A stretch of DNA of 64,000 bases from Streptomyces sp. 130 (GTDB lineage Bacteria; Actinomycetota; Actinomycetes; Streptomycetales; Streptomycetaceae). The stretch is taken from positions 1 through 64,000 of the forward strand of contig NZ_VJNO01000029.1 in the NCBI RefSeq assembly GCF_007096885.1. Reading direction: 5' to 3'. The notes beneath the pieces are model-generated. The model ran no database searches. It was not told where the DNA came from and was given only the letters and a program-made list of their open reading frames with translations. Positions 7,562-15,579 of the stretch are shown in pieces. Every line of letters starts with the position of its first letter. Within the stretch, counting starts at the first letter, position 1. The position numbers were made by a program, and so were the translations under genes.

Positions 7562-8620
7562 TCACGCCTCCCCCGCCACCGCCGTGACGTGCCAGGAAGC
7601 CAGGCGGTGGGCGTCGCGGGCGGTCTCCGTGACGCCGCTCAGGAAGCCCTGGGCGCGCGGGGACGCCGTTTCGTGGAGCCATTCCGGGGCGATGTCGCAG
7701 ACCGCGACCTTCACCTCGGTGCCGGCCAGGGCGAGGGGCAGGGTGTGCACCACGGTGGACGGGAAGCTCACCACCGTACGGCCGATGGGGCCGCGGCGGG
7801 CGATGAGTTCCAGGGGGAGGTCGGGCCGGACGATCTCCAGGCCGGTGGCCGCCTCCAGGGCGTGCAGCTTCTCGGTGGACTCGCGGCGGTGCGCGAAGTA
7901 GCGGGTGGCGCCGTGCGTCCGGGCGAGGGCGGCGACCGCGTCCAGATAGCGGGCCCGGTCCACCACGCCCGTCTCGACCAGTGAGGTGCCGACCAGGTCC
8001 GCGCCCTTGGTGAGCGACGGCGGACCGAAGCGGGACCGGGTCCAGGAGAAGGTGTTCGGGATGAGGGTGACGCCCGGCGGCGGGATCACGGGCATGGCGG
8101 TGAACAGCTCGACCTCGCGCGCCGCCGACGGCGTGAACCGGCGCCGCGCGGTGGACGTCACCGGCGCGAGGGCCAGCTCGCGCGGGCTGAGGCCGCCGCG
8201 CCGGTGCCAGCGCACCAGGCGTTCGCCCCGGGTGAGCTGGGCGACGAACTCCATGGTGGCGGTGCCGTCGTCCACCACGGTGAGGCGGCGGGGGCGTACG
8301 AGCGTGAGCAGCAGCTGCACGTAGCGCGAGAAGGGGTCGCCGATGACGATGTGGTCGGCGTTGCGGACGAGCCGGGTGAGGGCGCGCAGCGACTTCAGGG
8401 GGGTGCCCGAGTCGCCGCGCGCCTCCTGCCAGCGCACGGTCATGCCCTCGTCGCGGGCCAGCTCCGCCATCCGGCGCAGCTGACCGCGCGACATCGGGTC
8501 GACCGGGGGGAGGACGACGACGGTGACGTCCGTGAGGACGCGCCCGCCGCCTCCCTCGGTGACGGCCCACTCCAGGACGTTCAGGAGCTGGACCGGGCTC
8601 TCGACGAAGGCGAGGTTCAC
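7562..8620 (-). CDS. Putative nonulosonic-acid glycosyltransferase (sialyl/polysialyltransferase-like)
   Basis: Predicted 352-residue cytoplasmic or membrane-associated protein without signal peptide. It begins VNLAFVESPVQLLN and contains GDPFSRYVQLLL and VVDDGTAT (about 94-122), RYFAHRRE (240-247) and a C-terminal VVSFPSTVVHTLP. This spacing resembles GT52/polysialyltransferase-type enzymes that use CMP-activated nonulosonates. It starts at GTG 11 nt after the synthase stop and is last in the minus-strand arm. The context suggests it adds Kdn or sialic acid to the wall polymer. Family-level assignment only; acceptor and linkage cannot be read from the sequence. Confidence 0.65.
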   Translation of the reverse strand: MNLAFVESPVQLLNVLEWAVTEGGGGRVLTDVTVVVLPPVDPMSRGQLRRMAELARDEGMTVRWQEARGDSGTPLKSLRALTRLVRNADHIVIGDPFSRYVQLLLTLVRPRRLTVVDDGTATMEFVAQLTRGERLVRWHRRGGLSPRELALAPVTSTARRRFTPSAAREVELFTAMPVIPPPGVTLIPNTFSWTRSRFGPPSLTKGADLVGTSLVETGVVDRARYLDAVAALARTHGATRYFAHRRESTEKLHALEAATGLEIVRPDLPLELIARRGPIGRTVVSFPSTVVHTLPLALAGTEVKVAVCDIAPEWLHETASPRAQGFLSGVTETARDAHRLASWHVTAVAGEA

Positions 8621-8631
8621 CGGCCGGCCCG

Positions 8632-9567
8632 TCAGACCGCGACCGGTTCGGCGGCCGTGGCCGCCGCGTCGCTCTCCGCCACGACGCCCGGGACCCGGCG
8701 GAGCTTCTTCATCGGGCCGAGCTCGGACTCGTAGACCTTCTTGACGCCGTCGCCGAGGGAGGCCTCGATGGTGCGGATGTCGCGGACGAGGCGGGACAGG
8801 CCCTGCGGCTCGACGGAGGCGGCCTGGTCGGAGCCCCACATGGCGCGGTCCAGGGTGATGTGGCGCTCCACGAACGCGGCGCCGAGGGCGACGGCGGCGA
8901 GGGTGGTCTGCAGGCCCGTCTCGTGGCCGCTGTAGCCGATCGGGACGTTGGGGTACTCCTGCTGGAGGGTGTGGATGACCCGCAGGTTCAGCTCCTCGGC
9001 CTTCGCCGGGTACGTCGAGGTGGCGTGGCAGAGCAGGATGTTGTCGGAGCCGAGCACCTCGACGGCGTGCCGGATCTGGCGCGGGGTCGACATGCCGGTG
9101 GAGAGGATCACCGTGCGGCCGGTGGCGCGCAGGGTGCGCAGCAGCTCGTCGTCGGTGAGCGACGCGGAGGCCACCTTGTGGGCGGGGACGTCGAACTTCT
9201 CCAGGAAGGCGACGGCCTCGGTGTCCCACGGGGAGGCGAACCAGTCGATGCCGCGCTCGGCGCAGTGCTCGGAGATGGCCCGGTACTCGTCCTCGCCGAA
9301 CTCCACGCGGTGGCGGTAGTCGATGTACGTCATGCGGCCCCAGGGGGTGTCGCGCTCGATGTCCCACTGGTCGCGCGGGGTGCAGATCTCCGGGGTGCGC
9401 TTCTGGAACTTGACGGCGTCGCAGCCGGCCTCGGCGGCCACGTCGATCAGCGCGAGGGCGTTGTCGAGGTCGCCGTTGTGGTTGATGCCGATCTCGCCGG
9501 TGATGTAGACGGGGTGGCCGGGGCCGGCGGTGCGGTTGCCGAGGCTGCGCAGGCGGGAGGTGCTCAT
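8632..9567 (-). CDS. neuB: Nonulosonate synthase (NeuB/Kdn synthase type), without SAF domain
   Basis: Predicted 311-residue enzyme condensing phosphoenolpyruvate with a hexose or N-acylhexosamine to make Kdn or a sialic acid. Seen: GEIGINHNGD near residue 24, KFQKRTPE, LSTGMSTPRQI, GYSGHETG and ERHITLDRAMWGSDQAAS, all typical of the NeuB barrel. The usual C-terminal antifreeze-like (SAF) domain is missing: the protein ends about 25 residues after the barrel with an Ala-rich tail. The ATG at 9567 has AAGGA about 9 nt upstream, 11 nt after the cytidylyltransferase stop. In Streptomyces this locus is linked to Kdn-containing teichulosonic acid, so Kdn is the likelier product. Confidence 0.88.
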   Translation of the reverse strand: MSTSRLRSLGNRTAGPGHPVYITGEIGINHNGDLDNALALIDVAAEAGCDAVKFQKRTPEICTPRDQWDIERDTPWGRMTYIDYRHRVEFGEDEYRAISEHCAERGIDWFASPWDTEAVAFLEKFDVPAHKVASASLTDDELLRTLRATGRTVILSTGMSTPRQIRHAVEVLGSDNILLCHATSTYPAKAEELNLRVIHTLQQEYPNVPIGYSGHETGLQTTLAAVALGAAFVERHITLDRAMWGSDQAASVEPQGLSRLVRDIRTIEASLGDGVKKVYESELGPMKKLRRVPGVVAESDAAATAAEPVAV

Positions 9568-9578
9568 GAGGGTGTTCC

Positions 9579-10799
9579 TTACTCGGTGGGGGCTGTGGTG
9601 AGGGTGGGGCCCAGGAGCCAGGCCGCGATCTCGCGGATGGCGCCGGAGCCGCCCGGGGTGGTCGTCACGGCGCGCGCCGCTGCGCGCACCGAGTCGTGGG
9701 CGCTCGCGACGGCCACGGGCCAGCCGGCGAGCGCGAAGCAGGGGAGGTCGTTGACGTCGTTGCCGACGTACATGACGCGTTCGGGTGCGAGGGACTGCTC
9801 GTCGCACCACTGCTTGAGCGCGAGGTCCTTGCGGTCCACGCCGTGCAGGACGGGCACCCGCAGCTTGTTGGCGCGGGCGGCGACGACCGGGTTCTGTTCG
9901 GTGGACAGGATCAGCAGCGGTACGCCGGCCTTGCGGAGGGCGGCGATGCCGAGCCCGTCGCCCCGGTGCACGGCGACGGTCTCGCGGCCGTCGGAGTCCA
10001 CCAGGACCCGGTCGTCGGTCTGGGTGCCGTCGAAGTCGAGGACCACGGCGTCGATGTCGTCCAGGGTCGGCAGCGGGGCCGGGTCCAGGAGCGGGGCGAG
10101 CAGGCGGGCGCGCTCCAGGTCGTGCGGGTCGTCGATCTCCAGGACGCGCGCCGGGTCGGTGCGGACCAGCGCGGTGTGGCCGAAGAAGCGGTGGCGGTGG
10201 GTGCGGAAGCCGGCGGCGTCCATGGCGTAGGCGGCGCCCGTCTCCAGCAGGTCCTCGGGGCGGTCCTGGCGGCGCGGGCGGACCCGCTTGTCGTGGTTGA
10301 CGCCGTAGTTGTGGTCCTCGATCGCGGTGCCGTCGCGCCACAGGAAGCCGTGGAAGGGGGCGACGGTGACGGCGGTGTCGGCGCCGTCGCGGGCGACGGC
10401 GGCGGCGACCCCGTCGATGTCCTCGCGGGTGACGAAGGGGCTGGTGCACTGGACGAGCAGGACGACGTCGGCGGTACGGCCCCGCAGCGCCTCGTAGGCG
10501 TCGAGGGCGTGCAGCACGGCGGCCTCGCTGGTCGCGGTGTCGCCGGCGATCTCCTCGGGGCGCTGTACGCAGTGCAGCCGGGCGCCCTCGCCGAGCGCTT
10601 CGGCCGCCGCGCGGGCGGCCTCGGCGACGGCGGGCGCGTCGGTCGTCACCACGACGTCGGTGACCTCGCCGGAGGCCAGGCAGGCGCGGACGGCGCGGGC
10701 GACGAGCGGGACGCCGCCGACCCGGGCGAGGTTCTTGGCGGGGACGCCCTTGGAGCCGCCGCGCGCGGGGATGACGGCGAGCACGGTGGGTCGGTTCAT
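9579..10799 (-). CDS. neuA: Fused CMP-nonulosonate cytidylyltransferase and HAD phosphatase
   Basis: Predicted 406-residue two-domain enzyme. Residues 1-235 are a CMP-sialate/Kdn synthetase with the nucleotide loop IPARGGSKGVPAKN (10-23) and QCTSPF. Residues 250-400 are a KdsC-like HAD phosphatase with motif I DFDGTQTDD (255-263), STEQN and GNDVNDL (346-352). One chain can therefore dephosphorylate a nonulosonate-9-phosphate and activate it with CTP. This suits a synthase that uses a phosphorylated sugar. The ATG at 10799 follows GGAG with normal spacing. It is 47 nt downstream of the DUF6716 gene and 11 nt before neuB, so all are probably co-transcribed. Confidence 0.9.
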   Translation of the reverse strand: MNRPTVLAVIPARGGSKGVPAKNLARVGGVPLVARAVRACLASGEVTDVVVTTDAPAVAEAARAAAEALGEGARLHCVQRPEEIAGDTATSEAAVLHALDAYEALRGRTADVVLLVQCTSPFVTREDIDGVAAAVARDGADTAVTVAPFHGFLWRDGTAIEDHNYGVNHDKRVRPRRQDRPEDLLETGAAYAMDAAGFRTHRHRFFGHTALVRTDPARVLEIDDPHDLERARLLAPLLDPAPLPTLDDIDAVVLDFDGTQTDDRVLVDSDGRETVAVHRGDGLGIAALRKAGVPLLILSTEQNPVVAARANKLRVPVLHGVDRKDLALKQWCDEQSLAPERVMYVGNDVNDLPCFALAGWPVAVASAHDSVRAAARAVTTTPGGSGAIREIAAWLLGPTLTTAPTE

Positions 10800-10846
10800 C
10801 GGTGCTCCGGTGGGTGTGGTGTCGGTGGTGTGCACAGCTCGCGTGG

Positions 10847-12196
10847 TCACAGCTCCCCCATCCGCCGGACGACCGGGGCGACGCGCTGGACGCCGTGCCG
10901 GTACGCGCCCCGGGCCGCGTCCCGGACCGCCTCGCGCACCGCCGTTCTGACCCGGCCGGCCTCGCGGGGCGCGGCGGCACCGGGCAGCGGGTGGCCGTCG
11001 GGGGCCAGGTGGTGGCGGGCGAGGATGCCCGGGAGGTAGCCGGGGGCGGTGGCGGGCGTGTAGTAGGGCGCCGGGTCGGGCAGCCGGCCCCGGGCCAGCA
11101 GTGCGGTGACCCGGGCCCGGGCGGTGTCGTAGGCGGTGGGGTAGCTGCCGTCGGCGGCGACGCCCTGGCCGGCCAGCCACGCGGGGTCGGGCCGGGGCCG
11201 GGCGCCGGCGTCCAGGTGGTCGAAGGAGGTCAGCAGTCCGGAGCCGGTGAAGTGGTGGTTGCCGAGGGCTTCGCGCACCCCGAGGTCGGTCAGGACGGCG
11301 GTGGGGATGCGCCGGTGCAGGGCTTCCAGGGCGGCGGTGGACGAGACGGTGACGAGGAGGTCGGTGCGGTCCAGGACCTCGCCCATGTGCCCGTACACCA
11401 GGCGGAAGTTGGGCGGGAGGCCGCCGGGCAGCCGCTCGGCGAGCCGCTGATAGGGGTGCTCCTCGATGTGCGTGGTGTGCTCGCCGGGCTTGGACCGCAG
11501 CTTGAGCAGGACCTCGCGGCGGGGGTGCAGCCGGGCGTGCTCGACGAGGCGCCGCAGCAGGTACGTGCGGTCGGCCCGGCTCGCCGGTACGGAGGGCTGG
11601 GCGGCGAACACCAGGGTGTCGCGGCCGGGTTCGGGGCGGTACGGGTCGCCGCCGAGGAACGGCAGGGCGGCCTCGGTGACGGCCGAGGCGTCGGCGCCCA
11701 CTCCCTCGTACACCGCGCGGAAGCGCTCCGCGTCGTGGCGGGAGTTGGCCAGGACGATGTCGGCGCCGTGGCGCAGCAGGAGCCCGTCGGTGAGCTTCTC
11801 GTAGACGACACCGACGTAGCCGGTGACGAGGACGGGCCTGGTGGGCAGCCGGAGGGCGGCGATGCCGTGCAGCATGGCCTGGACCGCGCCGCCGACGAGG
11901 GCCAGGACGACGACGTCGTATCCCTCGTCCCGTACGGCGTGCAGGAACTCGACGGCGGTGACCTCGCGCACCCGGTCGGCGGGAATCCCCACGTCGCCGA
12001 CCTCGGCGAGCTGGCGCGGGGTCGGGGTCGCCCGGCCGCGCAGCAGCAGCCCGCTGACCTCGACCCGCTGGGCGGGCGCCCCGGACACGGGGGCGGTGAG
12101 GCGGTGCGCGGTGAGCGCGCCCCATTTCCACCGGGTGTCGGAGTCGGCGATCACGGCTGCCCTGAGGGCGGTCGTCTTTTCGGTACGTCGTGGCAC
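10847..12196 (-). CDS. DUF6716-type putative glycosyltransferase
   Basis: Predicted 449-residue soluble protein conserved in actinobacterial wall-polymer loci. The N-terminus AAVIADSDTRWKWG, the central LALVGGAVQAMLHG and RPVLVTGYVGVVYEKL, and the later TVSSTAALEAL and YGHMGEVLDRTDLL look like a GT-B fold with two Rossmann halves. A basic amphipathic tail (about 415-449) may bind membrane. It opens the minus-strand arm of the Kdn locus and diverges from the GT2 gene. The GTG start is set by TAACGT exactly 7 nt upstream (leaderless); no ribosome site is present. The specific sugar it transfers is unknown. Confidence 0.7.
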   Translation of the reverse strand: MPRRTEKTTALRAAVIADSDTRWKWGALTAHRLTAPVSGAPAQRVEVSGLLLRGRATPTPRQLAEVGDVGIPADRVREVTAVEFLHAVRDEGYDVVVLALVGGAVQAMLHGIAALRLPTRPVLVTGYVGVVYEKLTDGLLLRHGADIVLANSRHDAERFRAVYEGVGADASAVTEAALPFLGGDPYRPEPGRDTLVFAAQPSVPASRADRTYLLRRLVEHARLHPRREVLLKLRSKPGEHTTHIEEHPYQRLAERLPGGLPPNFRLVYGHMGEVLDRTDLLVTVSSTAALEALHRRIPTAVLTDLGVREALGNHHFTGSGLLTSFDHLDAGARPRPDPAWLAGQGVAADGSYPTAYDTARARVTALLARGRLPDPAPYYTPATAPGYLPGILARHHLAPDGHPLPGAAAPREAGRVRTAVREAVRDAARGAYRHGVQRVAPVVRRMGEL

Positions 12197-12209
12197 GTCT
12201 CAGACGTTA
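12197..12209 (-). promoter_or_regulatory. Leaderless -10 element (minus) of the divergent Kdn-locus promoter
   Basis: TAACGT (12209-12204 on the minus strand) is followed by exactly 7 nt and the GTG at 12196. It is one half of a back-to-back promoter region for the two arms of the wall-polymer locus. No clear -35 hexamer. Confidence 0.6.
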
Positions 12210-12402
12210 GGAAGGTCAGGGGGTGCGCGGCCCAACGCGACAGCAACAGAGGGTTAACAGCCCGCCGACGATTGCCGAACCGACTCCACGGACCGGCGAA
12301 AAGGGGAGAAGAACACGCCGAAAGACCGCTGATTCACGATTTCGACGGGCGGCGTTCACCTGCCGTCCGCATCGCCGACAGGGCGAATGCGCGGCCCGCA
12401 AC

Positions 12403-12418
12403 TAGCGTGAGGCGGGTG
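12403..12418 (+). promoter_or_regulatory. Leaderless -10 element (plus) of the divergent Kdn-locus promoter
   Basis: TAGCGT (12403-12408) is followed by 7 nt and a GTG at 12416. This mirrors the minus-strand promoter about 200 bp away and favours 12416 over the other in-frame GTG at 12407, which overlaps the -10 itself. Confidence 0.6.
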
Positions 12419-13399
12419 GTTAAGCTCTCCGTCATCGTGCCGTTCTACAACGTGCAGACATACGCGTCCGACACCCTCCGAAGCCTGTTGGCCAACGCCC
12501 GCGAGGACTTCGAATTCATCCTGGTCGACGATTGCTCGACCGATGGAACGGCCGGCCTGTTGCATCGCGCCCAGAAGGAGATTCCGGGGGTGGTGGTGCG
12601 CAGACACGAACAGAACGGCGGCCTGGCCACCGCACGCAACACCGGTCTGGACGCGGCCCGTGGGGAGTACATCACCTTCCTGGACGGCGACGACTGGCTG
12701 GCACCCGGCTACTACGCGGAGCTGGTCGCCCACGCCGAGGCTCTGGCCTGCGACTTCGTGCGTACGGACCACGTCCAGGCGAACGGCCGCGCCCGCACGG
12801 TGCAGCGCGCGCCGCACGGTCTCCGGGGCGTACCGCTGGACCCCCGCGCGGCGATCCTGCCCGCCCACCGGTCCACGATGGTCGATTACCCGTACGCCTG
12901 GGCCGGGATCTACCACCGCCGGCTCCTGGACAGCGGGCTGCTCCATTTCACCGACGGATTGCGCACGGCGGAGGACCGGCCGTGGATCTGGCGGCTGCAC
13001 CGCGAGGCCGAGTCCTTCGCGGTGGTCGGCATGCTGGGTCTCTTCTACCGGCGCGGGGTGACCACGTCGCTGACCCAGATCGGGGACGTACGCCAGCTCG
13101 ATTTCATCCGGGCGTTCGATCAGGTCGTACGGGAAACGGCCGACGACCGCGACGCGGACACCCTGCTGCCGAAGGCCGTACGGACGTACTGCGCCGTCAT
13201 CTCTCATCACATCAACTCGATCGAAAGGTTCGAACCCTCTGTGGCCCGGACACTGAAGTCGCTCAGCTCGGCGGCCCTGAAGCGCATGCCGCGCCAGGTA
13301 CTCGACGAGGCACTGGACTCGATGGACGGGCAGCGCGCGACGCTGCTGCGCCGGCTGCGTCGCCGGACGTACACCGCGAAGGAGGCGGTCGCCGCGTGA
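12416..13399 (+). CDS. GT2-family glycosyltransferase
   Basis: Predicted 327-residue GT-A fold glycosyltransferase. Seen: SVIVPFYNVQTY (5-16), VDDCSTDGT (37-45) and the metal-binding FLDGDDW (86-92), the standard nucleotide-sugar half of GT2 enzymes. The C-terminal half is basic and Arg-rich, consistent with work at the cytoplasmic membrane face. It is the first gene of the plus arm and overlaps the next gene by 4 nt (GTGA). Probable role: adding a neutral sugar or linkage unit in the Kdn polymer. Donor and acceptor are not deducible. Confidence 0.8.
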   Translation: MVKLSVIVPFYNVQTYASDTLRSLLANAREDFEFILVDDCSTDGTAGLLHRAQKEIPGVVVRRHEQNGGLATARNTGLDAARGEYITFLDGDDWLAPGYYAELVAHAEALACDFVRTDHVQANGRARTVQRAPHGLRGVPLDPRAAILPAHRSTMVDYPYAWAGIYHRRLLDSGLLHFTDGLRTAEDRPWIWRLHREAESFAVVGMLGLFYRRGVTTSLTQIGDVRQLDFIRAFDQVVRETADDRDADTLLPKAVRTYCAVISHHINSIERFEPSVARTLKSLSSAALKRMPRQVLDEALDSMDGQRATLLRRLRRRTYTAKEAVAA

Positions 13400-14784
13400 G
13401 CACCACCGTGCGCACCACGCGCCTCTTCGTCGCCTCCACCCTCTACGGCGTGGCCACGCTGGCCGCCGCATTGGACGCGGGCCGGTTCGAGACGGCCGAC
13501 CGCTCGCTCCTGCTGCTCTGCAACAACGCCTCGATTCCGGAGACCTCCCCCTCCGTCGACGAGATGCCCGGCTTTGAAGCGCTGCGCGGCCGATTCGACG
13601 GCGTGCTGTCGTGGAACGAGGCCATCGCGCCCTTCCACCCCGGCGCCTGGGTGCCGCGCGCGGACGACGTGCCGCTGTGGGAGCGTCATCTGCGGCGCGA
13701 ATGGGAGCTCGGACACGACCGCGTCGAGCTGGTGGTCGAATCGATCCAAGTCAGTCCCGCCCTGTCGATCTGCCAGATCTTCCCCTCGGCGCCGATCGAC
13801 GTGTACGCGGACGGCTTGATGAGCTACGGCCCGACCAGGGACAAGCTCGACCCCCTCGTCGGCACCCGGATCCGCCGGCTGATCCATCCCGAACTCGTGC
13901 CGGGGCTGAAGCCTTTGCTGCTCACCGAGTTCGGCGTCGAGGCGGAGACGCTGGGCACGGGTCACCTGCTGAAGGTGTTCGCCGAGCTGGCCGACCTGCC
14001 GTTCGAGGTCCCGGCCGTCGAGGCCCCCGCCCTGCTGCTGGGCCAGTACCTCTCGGCGCTCGGGCTCATCGAATCGGCGCAGGAGGAGGAGCTGCACCTG
14101 CGGATGATCCGGGGCGCCGTCGCCCTCGGGCACACCCGCCTGGTGTTCAAGCCGCACCCCACCGCCCCGGAGCAGTGGAGCCAGGCGATGGCCGCCGAGG
14201 CGGACGCCCTCGGCGCCGAACTGACCGTGCTGCGGCGCGAAGCGGGCCCGGACGGATCACCGGGCGCCTCGCTGCTCGTGGAGGTGCTGTACCAGCGGAT
14301 GCGGCCGGCCCTGGTCGTCGGCTGCTTCTCGACGGGGCTGATGACGGCGGCCTCGTTCTTCGGGCTGCCGGTCGCCAGGACCGGCACGGAGCTGCTGCTG
14401 GACCGGCTCGCCCCGTACCAGAACAGCAACCGGATTCCGGTGACGCTGATCGACGCGCTGCTGCCGGACCTGGAGGACGCCCGGGCCGTGAGCGGATGGT
14501 CGCCGCCGTCCGCCGAGCAGGTGGCCGAGCTCGTCTCCCCGCTGCTCACGGCGGTGGGCTTCGCCATGCAGCCCCGGATCTACCCGGAGTTGCGCCCGGC
14601 GGCCGAGCGCTACCTCGCACACCATCTGGACGACCGCACCTGGCGCTACTTCAAGCGACGCCGCCTGAGCGCCCTGGCCCTGCCGGGGGCGGTCCCCGCC
14701 CAGCTCGCCTTCATCCCCCGCAGCCCGGCCCTCCGGAAGGTGGCGCGACGAGCCCGGGCGCTGAAGCGGGCGGCGCTGAGGTGA
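13396..14784 (+). CDS. Polysialyltransferase-like glycosyltransferase
   Basis: Predicted 462-residue protein that fits the alpha-2,8-polysialyltransferase (POLYST) family. Seen: an N-terminal LFVASTLYGVATLAA, IDVYADGLMSYGP (about 134-146), the family-type FKPHPTAPEQW and GCFSTGLMTAASFFG, and a strongly basic C-terminus. It lacks a signal peptide. Starting at a GTG that overlaps the GT2 stop, it is the last gene of the plus arm and is followed by a strong terminator. With the fused cytidylyltransferase supplying CMP-Kdn or CMP-sialate, it is the best candidate for the polymerase. Assignment rests on family resemblance. Confidence 0.7.
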   Translation: MSTTVRTTRLFVASTLYGVATLAAALDAGRFETADRSLLLLCNNASIPETSPSVDEMPGFEALRGRFDGVLSWNEAIAPFHPGAWVPRADDVPLWERHLRREWELGHDRVELVVESIQVSPALSICQIFPSAPIDVYADGLMSYGPTRDKLDPLVGTRIRRLIHPELVPGLKPLLLTEFGVEAETLGTGHLLKVFAELADLPFEVPAVEAPALLLGQYLSALGLIESAQEEELHLRMIRGAVALGHTRLVFKPHPTAPEQWSQAMAAEADALGAELTVLRREAGPDGSPGASLLVEVLYQRMRPALVVGCFSTGLMTAASFFGLPVARTGTELLLDRLAPYQNSNRIPVTLIDALLPDLEDARAVSGWSPPSAEQVAELVSPLLTAVGFAMQPRIYPELRPAAERYLAHHLDDRTWRYFKRRRLSALALPGAVPAQLAFIPRSPALRKVARRARALKRAALR

Positions 14785-14954
14785 GGCGGCATCGCAACGC
14801 CGCCGGCCGGACCGCGACGGTCACGTGGGCGCCCAAGGACGCCGACGACTCCCTCACCCTTGGCTGCCGCCCCGGCTTCTGCGGTCCGACGACGCCGGAG
14901 CCGTGCTTCGTTTCCAGCCAGGTCATCACCACCTGAGCGTCGGCACTCCACGGC

Positions 14955-14984
14955 AAAGGCCCCGTCCCACCGGACGGGGCCTTC
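14955..14984 (+). terminator. Terminator after the Kdn-locus plus arm
   Basis: An 11-bp perfect stem, AAGGCCCCGTC (14956-14966) with GACGGGGCCTT (14973-14983) and a 6-nt loop, lies about 170 nt after the polysialyltransferase-like gene. It is GC-rich and ends in TTC, typical for Streptomyces. Confidence 0.75.
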
Positions 14985-15102
14985 GCTGTCCCCGCTGGCC
15001 GCCCTGTGCCGAAGTGCCGACCGCCGGGGGACAGCGAACAGTTTCCAGCCATCTCGTGGGCCTTCGGGGGCCAGCCTCGCGCAATCAATTCATCCCTCGT
15101 CC

Positions 15103-15140
15103 ATAAGGAATACGAATAAGGAATACGAATGAGGAATACC
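15103..15140 (+). repeat. 13-bp tandem repeat, about 2.9 copies
   Basis: ATAAGGAATACGA occurs at 15103-15115 and 15116-15128, and a variant ATGAGGAATAC at 15129-15139. The unit is AT-rich compared with its surroundings. It lies between the terminator and the promoter of the NlpC/P60 gene. Function unknown. Confidence 0.8.
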
Positions 15141-15342
15141 CACTCACGAGAGCGCCGGAGCTGCGACGGCCCCGCAGCGGGAATGCAACACGGGCCGGTT
15201 GGAAACTCGAGGGACACATCCGGCCAAGTCATACAAGTACCCCATGACGGCTCACCCGATCAGATCGCCTGCGAAGAGATGCAACGGAGCGGAATCAAAT
15301 ACTCCGAGTCGCCGGTTCCGAACGCCCCGCGCCTCTGGCCGC

Positions 15343-15371
15343 TTGACCGCAATCCGGCCGACTCATAGCGT
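15343..15371 (+). promoter_or_regulatory. Consensus-type promoter for the NlpC/P60 gene
   Basis: TTGACC (15343-15348), a 17-nt spacer and TAGCGT (15366-15371) match a HrdB-type promoter. Transcription would begin near 15378, giving an untranslated leader of about 200 nt before the GTG at 15580. Confidence 0.7.
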
Positions 15372-15579
15372 TCCATTCGCCGCGCCACTGGTACGGGGGC
15401 TCGGACGAATACGCCAGAAAATTTATTTCGCAGTGTGCGGATTCGCATGCACTGCGCTTCACGCCATTCAGCGCGCCCGAAAGCTCGAGGCGATCGATGC
15501 CAACGACCCGATCTTCGGCACCACGCTTGTTCATGCCTTCTCGTTTCGGCGCACCACACCAAACTCTCCGGGGAAATCT

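Larger units (their letters stand above)
14785..15342. other. Gene-poor stretch with possible coding remnant
   Basis: About 560 bases without a gene I can support. 14785-14936 reads in one plus-strand frame as a protein-like, Cys-containing tail (ATVTWAPKDADDSLTLG) with no start, so it may be a remnant. A terminator (14955-14984) and a 13-bp tandem repeat (15103-15140) follow. From about 15060 the base composition is visibly less GC-rich than neighbouring genes. Confidence 0.5.

Noticed and set aside
14800..14936. Protein-like tail ATVTWAPKDADDSLTLG ending in TGA
   Set aside because: No start codon separate from the overlapping polysialyltransferase-like gene and no recognised family; listed only as a possible remnant.
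15129..15368. 79-codon frame starting MRNTHSRERR
   Set aside because: The ATG is inside the 13-bp tandem repeat, has no ribosome site, and the product shows no family-like pattern. The TTGACC-17-TAGCGT promoter overlaps its 3' end.
15378..15579. ydaO (c-di-AMP) riboswitch in the NlpC/P60 leader
   Set aside because: Location fits, but I could not recognise the conserved core by eye. Kept only as a test to run.
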